Source of the DNA: Mesorhizobium sp. SOD10
Lineage (GTDB): Bacteria; Pseudomonadota; Alphaproteobacteria; Rhizobiales; Rhizobiaceae
Direction: 5' to 3'
Assembly (NCBI GenBank): GCA_000824805.1
Contig: CCNA01000008.1
Span: 62,001-126,000 of the forward strand
Length of the DNA stretch: 64,000 nucleotides
The notes below the pieces were generated by a model. That model did not search any database. It saw only the letters and a program-made list of their open reading frames with translations, and was not told where the DNA came from. Both the position numbers and the translations under genes were made by a program. Position 1 is the first letter of the stretch. The number at the start of each line of letters is the position of its first letter. Positions 27,321 through 35,314 of this stretch are shown in pieces.

Positions 27321-28832
27321 TCACGCCGCGCTGGTGAGCGGCCCGCCGGCCACCTGCGCCAACAGGCGGTCGAGATCGATGTTATCGTTCCGATGCTCGC
27401 CGACGATCGTTTGTTCCGACATCACCAGGATGCGGTCGGCGGTTTCCAGCGCCTCGTCAATCTCGGTGACGAAGATCAGCGTCGCGCGGCCGTCGGCGCT
27501 TGCCCTCAGCTTGGCTGCGATGTCCCGCCTTGCCGAGATGTCGACGCCCTGGAAAGGCTCGTCGAGGATGAAGAGGCGCGAGGCCTGCGACATCCAGCGC
27601 GCCACCATCACCTTCTGCTGGTTGCCGCCGGAAAGCGCGGAGAGTTCGTCCTTCTCCGAGCGGCAGACAATGCCGAGCTCGTCGATCTGGCGGCGCGCGG
27701 CGGCGCGCTCGGCGCGCTTCTTCATGACGCCGAAGCCCGACATGCGCTTGAGGAACGGCAAGCTGATGTTGCGCTCGATGTTGAAGCCGCCGACGATGCC
27801 GCTCGCGGCGCGGTCCTTGGCGACGAGGAAGACGCCGGCGACGATCGCCTCGCGCGCGGAGCCCGGCGCATAGGGCTTGCCATCCATCTGCATGGTGCCG
27901 GCGAGCGGCCTGCGCACGCCGAACAGCGTTTCTGCCAGCGCCGTCTTGCCAACGCCGACAAGACCGGTGATCGCCACCACCTCGCCGGCGCCCAGCGTCA
28001 TCGAGATCGGCTTCGACCCTTGCGCGAGTTGCAGGCCTTCGGCGGTGAAGACGGCTCGGGCCGAGCTTCTGGCCACCACCCTGTCGAGGTGGATCTTACG
28101 GCCGAGCATGGCGTTGACCGCCCCCTCATAGTCGAGCGGCTTCCGGTCGAAGGTGCCGGAGACGACGCCGTCGCGCATCGACACGATACGGTCTGCCAGC
28201 CGCCGGATGTCGGACATGCGGTGCGAGATGTAGAGTACGGCGACACCTTGCCCGCGCAGCCGGTCGATCAGCGAAAACAGCCGGTCGGCTTCGGCGCTCG
28301 ACAGCGAGGATGTCGGCTCGTCGAGGATCAGGACCTTGGGCCGATGCGCCATGGCCCGCGCAATCGCCACCATCTGCCGGTCGGCCAACGACAAGTCGCT
28401 GACGCGCGCCTTGAGGTCGATGGCAAGTCCCATGCGGTCGGCGACCGCTCTCGCTTCGGCCTGGACATTGGCAGGCTTGAAAAGCAACGACGCGCCTCTG
28501 CCGCTCAGCCGGTCGAGCGTCAGGTTGGTGGCGACGTCGAGGTCGGCGACCACGCCGTCATTGATGTTCTGGTGCACGGTGACGACGCCGGCGCGGATGG
28601 CTTCGGCGGGGGTCTGCGGGTCGAAGGCCTGGCCTGCGAGCCGCATCGTGCCCGCTCCGCGTTCGTAGACGCCGCTGACGATCTTGACCAGGGTGGACTT
28701 GCCGGCGCCGTTGGCACCCATCAGCACAGTCACCTCGCCCGCAAAGAGATCGAGCGAGATGCCGCCAAGCACCTCGTTCTGGCCGAAGGATTTCTTCAGG
28801 CCCTTTACCTGGAACACGGCGTCTGCGCCCAT
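27321..28832 (-). CDS. Sugar ABC transporter, two-domain ATPase (RbsA-like)
   Basis: 503 residues with two ABC cassettes in tandem. Domain 1 has Walker A GANGAGKST near 39-47, an atypical signature LSLADRQMVAIA and Walker B LILDEPTSSLS. Domain 2 has a degenerate Walker A GLVGVGKTA near 290, the signature LSGGNQQKVMVA and Walker B LFILDEPFQGVD. Such asymmetry is normal for RbsA/MglA proteins. It is the first gene of the three-gene importer operon and faces mtnK across a 137-base promoter region. Confidence 0.9.
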   Translation of the reverse strand: MGADAVFQVKGLKKSFGQNEVLGGISLDLFAGEVTVLMGANGAGKSTLVKIVSGVYERGAGTMRLAGQAFDPQTPAEAIRAGVVTVHQNINDGVVADLDVATNLTLDRLSGRGASLLFKPANVQAEARAVADRMGLAIDLKARVSDLSLADRQMVAIARAMAHRPKVLILDEPTSSLSSAEADRLFSLIDRLRGQGVAVLYISHRMSDIRRLADRIVSMRDGVVSGTFDRKPLDYEGAVNAMLGRKIHLDRVVARSSARAVFTAEGLQLAQGSKPISMTLGAGEVVAITGLVGVGKTALAETLFGVRRPLAGTMQMDGKPYAPGSAREAIVAGVFLVAKDRAASGIVGGFNIERNISLPFLKRMSGFGVMKKRAERAAARRQIDELGIVCRSEKDELSALSGGNQQKVMVARWMSQASRLFILDEPFQGVDISARRDIAAKLRASADGRATLIFVTEIDEALETADRILVMSEQTIVGEHRNDNIDLDRLLAQVAGGPLTSAA

Positions 28833-28851
28833 CCGTTCCTCCCGGATCGTG

Positions 28852-28914
28852 ACGCTATGGGCTCATTCGGCAATTGTCAACACGATTGACATTTGCCAGA
28901 GCGCTTCCTAGCTT
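28852..28914. promoter_or_regulatory. Back-to-back promoters of the ABC importer and mtnKA with shared inverted repeat
   Basis: TGTCAA (28875-28880) and TTGACA (28886-28891) form an inverted repeat with a 5-base spacer (CACGA). Each half is a consensus -35 box for one strand. On the + strand TTGACA, then 17 bases, then TAGCTT (28909-28914) leads to mtnK. On the - strand TTGACA (28880 to 28875), then 17 bases, then TAGCGT (complement of 28852-28857) leads to the ATPase gene. A repressor on the repeat would block both. Confidence 0.65.
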
Positions 28915-28969
28915 GGCCCCGCCGCCGTGGCTCCGCTATCGTCGGAAACCACGTGCAGGAGGGGAGAAC

Positions 28970-30238
28970 ATGACCGGAAAGTTCGAAGCATTGTCGGTGG
29001 AAACGCTGCCGGAGCGCCTTGGCGGGACCGCGGCGCTGACCGAGCGGATCGGCAAGGATGCCAGCCGCTGGAAGGTGCGTGAGGTCGGCGACGGCAACCT
29101 CAACCTCGTCTTCATCGTCGAAGGCGACAAGGGCGCGGCGGTGGTCAAACAGGCGCTGCCCTATGTCCGGCTGGTCGGCGACAGCTGGCCGCTGCCGCTC
29201 AAACGCTCCTTCTTCGAATATCATGCGCTGACCCGGCAGGAGCGTCGTGCGCCCGGCTCGGTGCCGGCGATCTATCATTTCGATGAGATCCAGGCGCTGA
29301 TCGTCATGGAATATCTGGCGCCGCCGCACGTCATTCTGAGGCGCGCGCTGATCGATGGCCGTGAATTGCCGAACATCGCGCGCGACATCGGCCTGTTCAT
29401 GGCCCGCACGCTGTTCCGCGGCTCGGATCTCTCGATGGTGACGAAAGAGCGCAAGGCCGACCTGGCGCTGTTCGCCGACAATGTGGAGCTCTGCGACATC
29501 ACCGAGAATCTGGTGTTCTCCGATCCCTATTTCGACGCCAAGATGAACCGGCATACCTCGCCGCAGCTCGATGGCCTGGTCGCCGAGCTGCGCGCCGACC
29601 GCGACCTCAAGGTCGAGGCGCAGCGGCTGAAGCATCTTTTTGCCGCCAATGCCGAGACGCTGCTGCATGGCGACCTGCATTCAGGTTCGATCATGGTGAC
29701 GGACACCGAGACCCGGATGATCGATCCGGAGTTCGCCTTCTACGGCCCGATCGCCTTCGATGTCGGCATGCTGCTCGCCAATTTCTGGATGGCCTTCTTC
29801 TCGCAGCGCGGGCACGAGGAGAAAGGCAGCCGCGACTCCATGCGCGCCTATCTGCTCGGCGTCACGGCCGAGACCTGGGCGACCTTCCGCGCCGAGTTCT
29901 CGCATCTGTGGCGGACCGAGCGCAGCGGCATCCTCTACCAGAGGAGCCTGTTCGAGGATCAGGGCGACCTGCTCGGCTCCGAGCAGGCGCTCGACCACAT
30001 GCTGCACGCCATCTGGACCGACCTGCTCGGCTTTGCCGGCATCGAGGTGCACCGGCGCATCCTCGGGCTGGCCCACAATGCCGATTTCGAGACCATTGCC
30101 AATGCCGATCTGCGCGCCAGATGTGAGGCCAAGGCTTTGCGCTTCGGACGCCATATCGCAGTCAACCGGCGCCAGATCCACAGCATCGACGAGGTCAACA
30201 ATCTGGCCGCGCTGATCGAACAGGAGAAGAGCCTTTGA
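28970..30238 (+). CDS. mtnK: S-methyl-5-thioribose kinase
   Basis: 422 residues, aminoglycoside-phosphotransferase-like kinase fold. The catalytic Brenner motif is [11 protein letters not shown] near 233-243 and the metal aspartate lies in [11 protein letters not shown] near 250, with the exact FYGP form typical of MtnK. The N-terminal lysine region [18 protein letters not shown] is also characteristic. It phosphorylates methylthioribose to methylthioribose 1-phosphate using ATP. AGGAGGGGAG precedes ATG 28970, which fixes the start 32 codons inside the longest frame. It overlaps mtnA by 4 bases. Confidence 0.9.
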   Translation: MTGKFEALSVETLPERLGGTAALTERIGKDASRWKVREVGDGNLNLVFIVEGDKGAAVVKQALPYVRLVGDSWPLPLKRSFFEYHALTRQERRAPGSVPAIYHFDEIQALIVMEYLAPPHVILRRALIDGRELPNIARDIGLFMARTLFRGSDLSMVTKERKADLALFADNVELCDITENLVFSDPYFDAKMNRHTSPQLDGLVAELRADRDLKVEAQRLKHLFAANAETLLHGDLHSGSIMVTDTETRMIDPEFAFYGPIAFDVGMLLANFWMAFFSQRGHEEKGSRDSMRAYLLGVTAETWATFRAEFSHLWRTERSGILYQRSLFEDQGDLLGSEQALDHMLHAIWTDLLGFAGIEVHRRILGLAHNADFETIANADLRARCEAKALRFGRHIAVNRRQIHSIDEVNNLAALIEQEKSL

Positions 30239-31329
30239 ACGTCGGCGAACGTCACTATCGCACCATCTGGCTCAGCGACGACAAGCGGTCGGTCGAGATC
30301 ATCGACCAGCGCTGGCTGCCGCATGAGTTCCGCATCGAACAAATCGGAACCGTCGCCGGCATCGCAACAGCGATCCGCGACATGTGGGTGCGCGGCGCGC
30401 CGCTGATCGGCGTCACTGCCGCCTATGGCGTCGCCATCCAGATGACAGACGATCCGTCGGACGAAGCGCTCGACGCGGTGTGGGAGACCCTTCACAAGAC
30501 ACGGCCGACGGCGATCAATCTGCGCTGGGCGCTGGACGAGATGCGGCGGTTCCTCAAGCCGCTGGCGCCGGAAGAGCGCGCAGAAGCGGCCTACAAGCGG
30601 GCCGCCGAGATCGCCGACGAGGATGTGGGCTTAAATCGCGCCATCGGCGAGAACGGGCTTGAGATCATCAAGAAAATCGCGGCGAAGAAGAAGCCGGGCG
30701 AGACCGTCAACATCCTGACCCATTGCAATGCCGGCTGGCTGGCGACGGTCGACTATGGCACCGCCACCGCGCCGATCTATCTGGCGGCCGAGGCCGGCAT
30801 TCCCGTCCATGTCTATGTCGACGAGACGAGGCCGCGCAACCAGGGCGCACAGCTGACCGCCTGGGAGATGGCCGGCCACGGCGTGCCGCACACGCTGATC
30901 GTCGACAATGCCGGCGGCCACCTGATGCAGCATGGCGACATCGACATGGTGATCGTCGGCACCGACCGCACCACCGCCAATGGCGATGTCTGCAACAAGA
31001 TCGGCACCTATCTGAAGGCGCTGGCAGCCGCCGACAATGAGGTGCCCTTCTATGTCGCGCTCCCCTCGCCCACCATCGACTGGACCGTGGCCGACGGGCT
31101 GAAGGAGATCCCGATCGAGCAGCGCTCGGGCGACGAGGTGTCGCTGGTGTGGGGGAAGACGGCTGACGGAAAGGTCGCCCAGGTGCGGGTCTCGCCGGAT
31201 GCTACGCCGGCGGCCAACCCGGCGTTCGACGTGACGCCGGCACGGCTGGTGACGGGTCTCATCACCGAGCGCGGTGTGGCGAAAGCCTCGCGCGAGGGGC
31301 TGAAGGCGATGTTCCCGGAACGCGGGTAA
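30235..31329 (+). CDS. mtnA: Methylthioribose-1-phosphate isomerase
   Basis: 364 residues, eIF2B-like isomerase family. The catalytic cysteine lies in [10 protein letters not shown] near 164 and the catalytic aspartate in [20 protein letters not shown] near 243; [16 protein letters not shown] near 50 binds phosphate. It converts methylthioribose 1-phosphate to methylthioribulose 1-phosphate. The start is TTG 30235, overlapping the mtnK stop as TTGA, with GGAG in the end of mtnK; the rare start plus overlap implies coupled translation. No mtnB, mtnC, mtnD or mtnP lies nearby, so the rest of salvage is elsewhere or replaced by an aldolase shunt. Confidence 0.92.
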   Translation: MNVGERHYRTIWLSDDKRSVEIIDQRWLPHEFRIEQIGTVAGIATAIRDMWVRGAPLIGVTAAYGVAIQMTDDPSDEALDAVWETLHKTRPTAINLRWALDEMRRFLKPLAPEERAEAAYKRAAEIADEDVGLNRAIGENGLEIIKKIAAKKKPGETVNILTHCNAGWLATVDYGTATAPIYLAAEAGIPVHVYVDETRPRNQGAQLTAWEMAGHGVPHTLIVDNAGGHLMQHGDIDMVIVGTDRTTANGDVCNKIGTYLKALAAADNEVPFYVALPSPTIDWTVADGLKEIPIEQRSGDEVSLVWGKTADGKVAQVRVSPDATPAANPAFDVTPARLVTGLITERGVAKASREGLKAMFPERG

Positions 31330-31400
31330 TTAGCTGATCTCCTCCGCGAGGGGATGTCCAGTAGGACGGGGACGCTGTCTCGCCGACCTATCTATGCTTG

Positions 31401-31529
31401 GGTTCCTCGCCCCCACCAAAGGCGGGGGGGTGTCCGCGAAGCGGACGGAGAGGGGGCCTTCGTAGGGCGCTTCCCTCTCCGCCTCGGCTTCGCCGAGCCT
31501 CCTCCCCCCATTTCGTGGGGCGAGGAACC
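31401..31529. repeat. Long palindromic intergenic repeat, copy 3
   Basis: GGTTCCTCGCCCCCAC (31401-31416) and GTGGGGCGAGGAACC (31515-31529) are inverted copies and the segment between them contains further short inverted arms (TCCGCGAAGCGGA; CTCCGCCTCGGCTTCGCCGAG). It sits between mtnA and the FMN riboswitch and does not code. It may act as a transcription end for mtnA. Confidence 0.7.
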
Positions 31530-31612
31530 TTGGTCCTGCAGCGCCGCGATCCTTCGATTGGACACTCGTCGATTGACAGCGCCACCCTCCTCTCCCATAA
31601 AACCGCCGTTAA

Positions 31613-32305
<693 letters not shown>

Positions 32306-32399
32306 GTCCGAACGCGCCTGATTTCAGCCCTGCAACAAGAATTGCGGCCGAAGAGGCTTCAAAAGGTTGCGATAGGTTCGAAATCCGGCCAGAAGCAAC

Positions 32400-32425
32400 A
32401 AGGCCGCCCGCCGGGGCGGCCTTTT
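32400..32425 (+). terminator. Intrinsic terminator after ribH2
   Basis: AAGGCCGCC (32400-32408) and GGCGGCCTT (32415-32423) form a 9-bp stem with a short loop followed by TTTTC. It separates ribH2 from the aldolase gene. Confidence 0.85.
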
Positions 32426-32462
32426 CAAACACGGGCTCGAACCAGATACGGGAGACTATTCG

Positions 32463-33527
32463 TTGGCTCGCATCACATTGAGACAATTGCTCGACCATGC
32501 CGCCGAACATGGCTATGGCGTGCCTGCCTTCAACATGAACAATATGGAACAGGGGCTCGCCATCATGGAGGCGGCCGAGGAGACCAAGTCGCCGGTCATC
32601 CTGCAGGCCAGCCGCGGCGCGCGCGCCTATGCCAATGACGTGGTGCTGGCCAAGTTGATCGACGCGCTGGTCGAGATCCATCCCGACATCCCGGTCTGCA
32701 TGCATCTCGACCACGGCAACAACGAAGCGACCTGCGTCACCGCGATCCAGTATGGCTTCACCTCGGTGATGATGGACGGCTCGCTGAAGGAAGACGGCAA
32801 GTCGCCGGCCGACTATGCCTATAATTCCGGGATCACGCGGCGCGTCGTTGACATGGCGCATTGGGGCGGCGTGTCGGTGGAAGGCGAGATCGGCGTGCTG
32901 GGCTCGCTGGAAAGCGGCGGCGGCGAGCAGGAGGACGGCCACGGCGTCGAAGGCGCGATCAGCCATGACCAGTTGCTGACCGATCCGGTGCAGGCCGAGC
33001 AGTTTGTGCGCGACACCCACGTCGACGCGCTGGCGGTTGCCATGGGCACCAGCCACGGCGCCTACAAATTCTCGCGCAAGCCGGACGGCGCGGTGCTGGC
33101 GATGAATGTGATCGAGGAGATCCACCGCCGCCTGCCCAACATGCATCTGGTCATGCACGGCTCGTCCTCGGTGCCGGAGGAGTTGCAGGAGATCATCAAC
33201 AAATATGGCGGCCAGATGAAGCCGACCTGGGGCGTGCCGGTGGAAGAGATCCAGCGCGGCATCAAGCATGGTGTGCGCAAGATCAACATCGACACCGACA
33301 ACCGCATGGCGCTGACAGGCGCGATCCGCAAGGTGCTGACCGAGAACCCGTCGGAGTTCGATCCGCGCAAATACCTGACGCCGGCAATGGCCGCGATGAA
33401 AAAGCTCTGCAAGGAACGCTTCGAGCAGTTCGGCACCGCCGGCAACGCGCCGAAGATCAAGCCAATCCCGTTGGCGGAGATGGCCAAGCGTTACAAGTCG
33501 GGCAGCCTGGATCCGAAATTCGGCTGA
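32463..33527 (+). CDS. fba: Class II fructose-bisphosphate aldolase (CbbA/FbaA type)
   Basis: 354 residues, zinc-dependent. The zinc/catalytic histidine and aspartate are in MHLDHGNN (H81, D83, H84), further metal and phosphate elements in VEGEIGVLG and [10 protein letters not shown], with [12 protein letters not shown] and INIDTDNR at the C-terminal side. It cleaves fructose 1,6-bisphosphate to DHAP and glyceraldehyde 3-phosphate. The start TTG at 32463 is chosen because GGGAG lies 8 bases upstream and the N-terminus [12 protein letters not shown] matches the family; no nearby ATG does. It is monocistronic between two terminators. Confidence 0.92.
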   Translation: MARITLRQLLDHAAEHGYGVPAFNMNNMEQGLAIMEAAEETKSPVILQASRGARAYANDVVLAKLIDALVEIHPDIPVCMHLDHGNNEATCVTAIQYGFTSVMMDGSLKEDGKSPADYAYNSGITRRVVDMAHWGGVSVEGEIGVLGSLESGGGEQEDGHGVEGAISHDQLLTDPVQAEQFVRDTHVDALAVAMGTSHGAYKFSRKPDGAVLAMNVIEEIHRRLPNMHLVMHGSSSVPEELQEIINKYGGQMKPTWGVPVEEIQRGIKHGVRKINIDTDNRMALTGAIRKVLTENPSEFDPRKYLTPAMAAMKKLCKERFEQFGTAGNAPKIKPIPLAEMAKRYKSGSLDPKFG

Positions 33528-33537
33528 GCCGATCAAT

Positions 33538-33566
33538 CCCGCGACCGGCTCGATCCCGGTCGCGGG
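33538..33566 (+). terminator. Hairpin after fba
   Basis: CCCGCGACCGG (33538-33548) and CCGGTCGCGGG (33556-33566) form a perfect 11-bp stem with a 7-base loop, right after the fba stop. There is no T-run, so it may need help or act as an RNA-stability hairpin. Confidence 0.6.
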
Positions 33567-33655
33567 GCATTCGCCGCACCGAAACGGGCGGAACTTCAAG
33601 CCCACAAATTGATTCCTGCTCAGAGACCTTCCGCATCCATCCAGGGGGAGCATTC

Positions 33656-33813
33656 ATGAGCAAGGATCGCGACGACGAAGGCCGGTCTTCTCCGGCCGGC
33701 ATGCCCGGCAGGGCGAGATCATCCTGCACACGCGCGCGCAGCGCATCATCTTCATCGCAGGCTTGGTAGGCATCGTGGTGCTGGCGCTGGTGGTCAGCCT
33801 CGCTGCCCATTGA
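33656..33813 (+). pseudogene. Frameshifted small single-helix membrane protein
   Basis: ATG 33656 follows a good AGGGGGAG site and opens MSKDRDDEGRSSPAGMPGRA, but that frame stops after 37 codons. In the neighbouring frame the same stretch continues as QGEIILHTRAQRI and then a hydrophobic helix (IFIAGLVGIVVLALVVSL) ending at the TGA of 33811-33813. A single-base indel close to 33704-33712 would join both halves into a roughly 52-residue protein with a basic cytoplasmic start and one membrane segment. It is either a recent frameshift, a sequencing error or a chance reading. Function unknown. Confidence 0.5.
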
Positions 33814-33927
33814 AGGTTGTCGGCCGCGGAAACCCGGTCTTGGACCAAGGAACCATCACCGGCTCCGCCAGTTGAACGTCGCAGACGAAACTGAGGCGCG
33901 GCGACCTTTCAGCGCCCCATCGGGACC

Positions 33928-34653
33928 ATGTTCGAGACGCTTTGCTGCGACATGCCGCTTCACCCGACCTGGCCGGACCTTGTCGGGCGGCTGCTGGTCA
34001 CACTGCTGGCAGGCTTTCTCATCGGCTTGAATCGCGAGGCGCGCGGCCATTCCGCCGGGCTGCGCACGACCATCCTGGTCGGTTTGGCGGCCTGCGTGGC
34101 CATGGTCCAGGCAAACATGCTGCTCGACGTATCCGGCAAGACGCCGGATTCCTTCGTGCGCATGGATGTGATGCGCTTCGCGCTCGGCGTGCTCACCGGC
34201 GTGGGCTTCATCGGCGGCGGCGCCATCCTGAGGCGCGGCGATCTCGTCACCGGGGTGACCACCGCCGCCACGATGTGGATCATGACGATGATCGGCCTTG
34301 CCTTCGGCGGCGGCCAGTATGGCCTCGGCGCGATCGCGACAGTGCTGACTTTGGTGACGCTGCAGGTGCTGAAATGGGTCGATCTGAAGATCTCGCGCGA
34401 CCATAAGGCCGTCATCTCGGTCTCGTGGCCCAGGAATTCACCGCCGGACCTTCAGGAGATCGTACGCCCGCTCGGCTATGCGGCGCGTTTCGTAGGTATG
34501 GAACACGACACCGATCGCGATCACTTTGTGTATTCCTTCATGGTTCAATGGAAACAGCCCGACGCGATGTCGCCTTCGACGGACGCGCTGACGCTTGTCG
34601 GCGAGCACTGCACGGTCGAGCGGTTCGAGGTGATCAGCGAAAAACCGTCCTGA
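33928..34653 (+). CDS. MgtC/SapB-family membrane protein
   Basis: 241 residues. The N-terminal half has four to five hydrophobic segments with the family motifs LIGLNREARGHSAGLRTTILVGL (about 31-53) and GVLTGVGFIGGGAIL (about 88-102), then VTGVTTAATMW. The C-terminal 85 residues form a soluble regulatory-type domain as in longer MgtC proteins. MgtC homologues affect growth at low magnesium and ATP-synthase activity in intracellular bacteria; in free-living or symbiotic species the role is less clear. The start could also be the ATG nine codons later (MPLHPTW). Confidence 0.8.
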   Translation: MFETLCCDMPLHPTWPDLVGRLLVTLLAGFLIGLNREARGHSAGLRTTILVGLAACVAMVQANMLLDVSGKTPDSFVRMDVMRFALGVLTGVGFIGGGAILRRGDLVTGVTTAATMWIMTMIGLAFGGGQYGLGAIATVLTLVTLQVLKWVDLKISRDHKAVISVSWPRNSPPDLQEIVRPLGYAARFVGMEHDTDRDHFVYSFMVQWKQPDAMSPSTDALTLVGEHCTVERFEVISEKPS

Positions 34654-34955
34654 GCAACGCCGCACTTTGGCAAACTCTCACTCGGCGGCGCCTGGCGTCC
34701 CCGCCTCGGCCCGGATGAGCTTGATATCGGCGCCCGCGCCCAGGTCCCGATGTCCTCGCGGCGCACGTCGCGTCGATTGATAGCCGTTTGCGAACGCGCT
34801 GGTGTAACTCGAGCCGTCGCAAAATCGAGACTTTGTCTAATGTTCCGCTGCTCTCCTGACAGTACCGCTCAGCCGAAGCGTTTCCTCATGCGGCTAGCCG
34901 GCAACGTGCTCGATTGCCGCCGGTAATTCCGAGGCAGACCTATCGATCCGGCGTA
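34654..34955. other. Non-coding stretch, no recognised feature
   Basis: 302 bases after the MgtC gene. Short open frames exist on the minus strand, but none has a credible start site or recognisable protein. The base composition falls toward the right end, ahead of the palindromes. I see no transposase remnant or tRNA. Confidence 0.4.
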
Positions 34956-35024
34956 TGAACGCCGTTCATTTTTCTCTTGAACGGTGTTCACGATGTGCTA
35001 TGGTGCCACTATGAACGATGTTCA
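34956..35024. promoter_or_regulatory. Triple operator: three TGAACGNNGTTCA palindromes around a promoter
   Basis: The same 13-base palindrome occurs three times: TGAACGCCGTTCA (34956-34968), TGAACGGTGTTCA (34978-34990) and TGAACGATGTTCA (35012-35024). Centre spacings are 22 and 34 bases. Such tight sets are typical of repressor or activator sites, and TetR or MarR dimers fit the length. The second copy overlaps the -35 box and the third overlaps the expected transcription start. No regulator gene is next to it. Confidence 0.8.
34977..35004 (+). promoter_or_regulatory. Putative sigma-70 promoter inside the operator cluster
   Basis: TTGAAC (34977-34982), a 16-base spacer and TATGGT (34999-35004) make a plausible promoter. 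It reads toward the small frame at 35093 and the LplT-Aas gene at 35315. Two of the three palindromes would block it when occupied. Confidence 0.5.
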
Positions 35025-35092
35025 AGAATGTATCCGACCTGAAACAAGCCTGCACCGAGCCACACTCACCCTGAAACGAAAGGACCATATCG

Positions 35093-35227
35093 ATGATGCT
35101 TGCCGACAGCCAAGCCCGCAGACAGTCGAGTGCCCGGAAGGCCTGGAGACCGATCATGGACGACAGATTCCATGCACCAAGAACAAGAAACAAATGGATT
35201 GGATTGAATTGCAGTAACGAAGCTTAA
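35093..35227 (+). CDS. Possible 44-residue basic peptide upstream of the LplT-Aas gene
   Basis: Opens with ATG ATG after AAAGGA at 8 bases' distance, and encodes a short, strongly basic peptide (segments ADSQARRQSSARKAW, then MDDRFHAPRTRNKW). I do not recognise it. The overlapping frame 35011-35217 (68 residues, starting inside the third palindrome) has no ribosome site. The peptide may be a leader for the downstream gene or a chance frame. Confidence 0.35.
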   Translation: MMLADSQARRQSSARKAWRPIMDDRFHAPRTRNKWIGLNCSNEA

Positions 35228-35314
35228 CCGCTTCCCGATAAAAAGGCTCAAACCGCGCAAGTGTCCGCTCAGTCCAATCGGGCTGCCAGCCGGACTTGCC
35301 CAATGGAAATTGCC

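Noticed and set aside
35011..35217. 68-codon frame starting inside the third palindrome as a TetR remnant
   Set aside because: It lacks a ribosome site and shows no helix-turn-helix.
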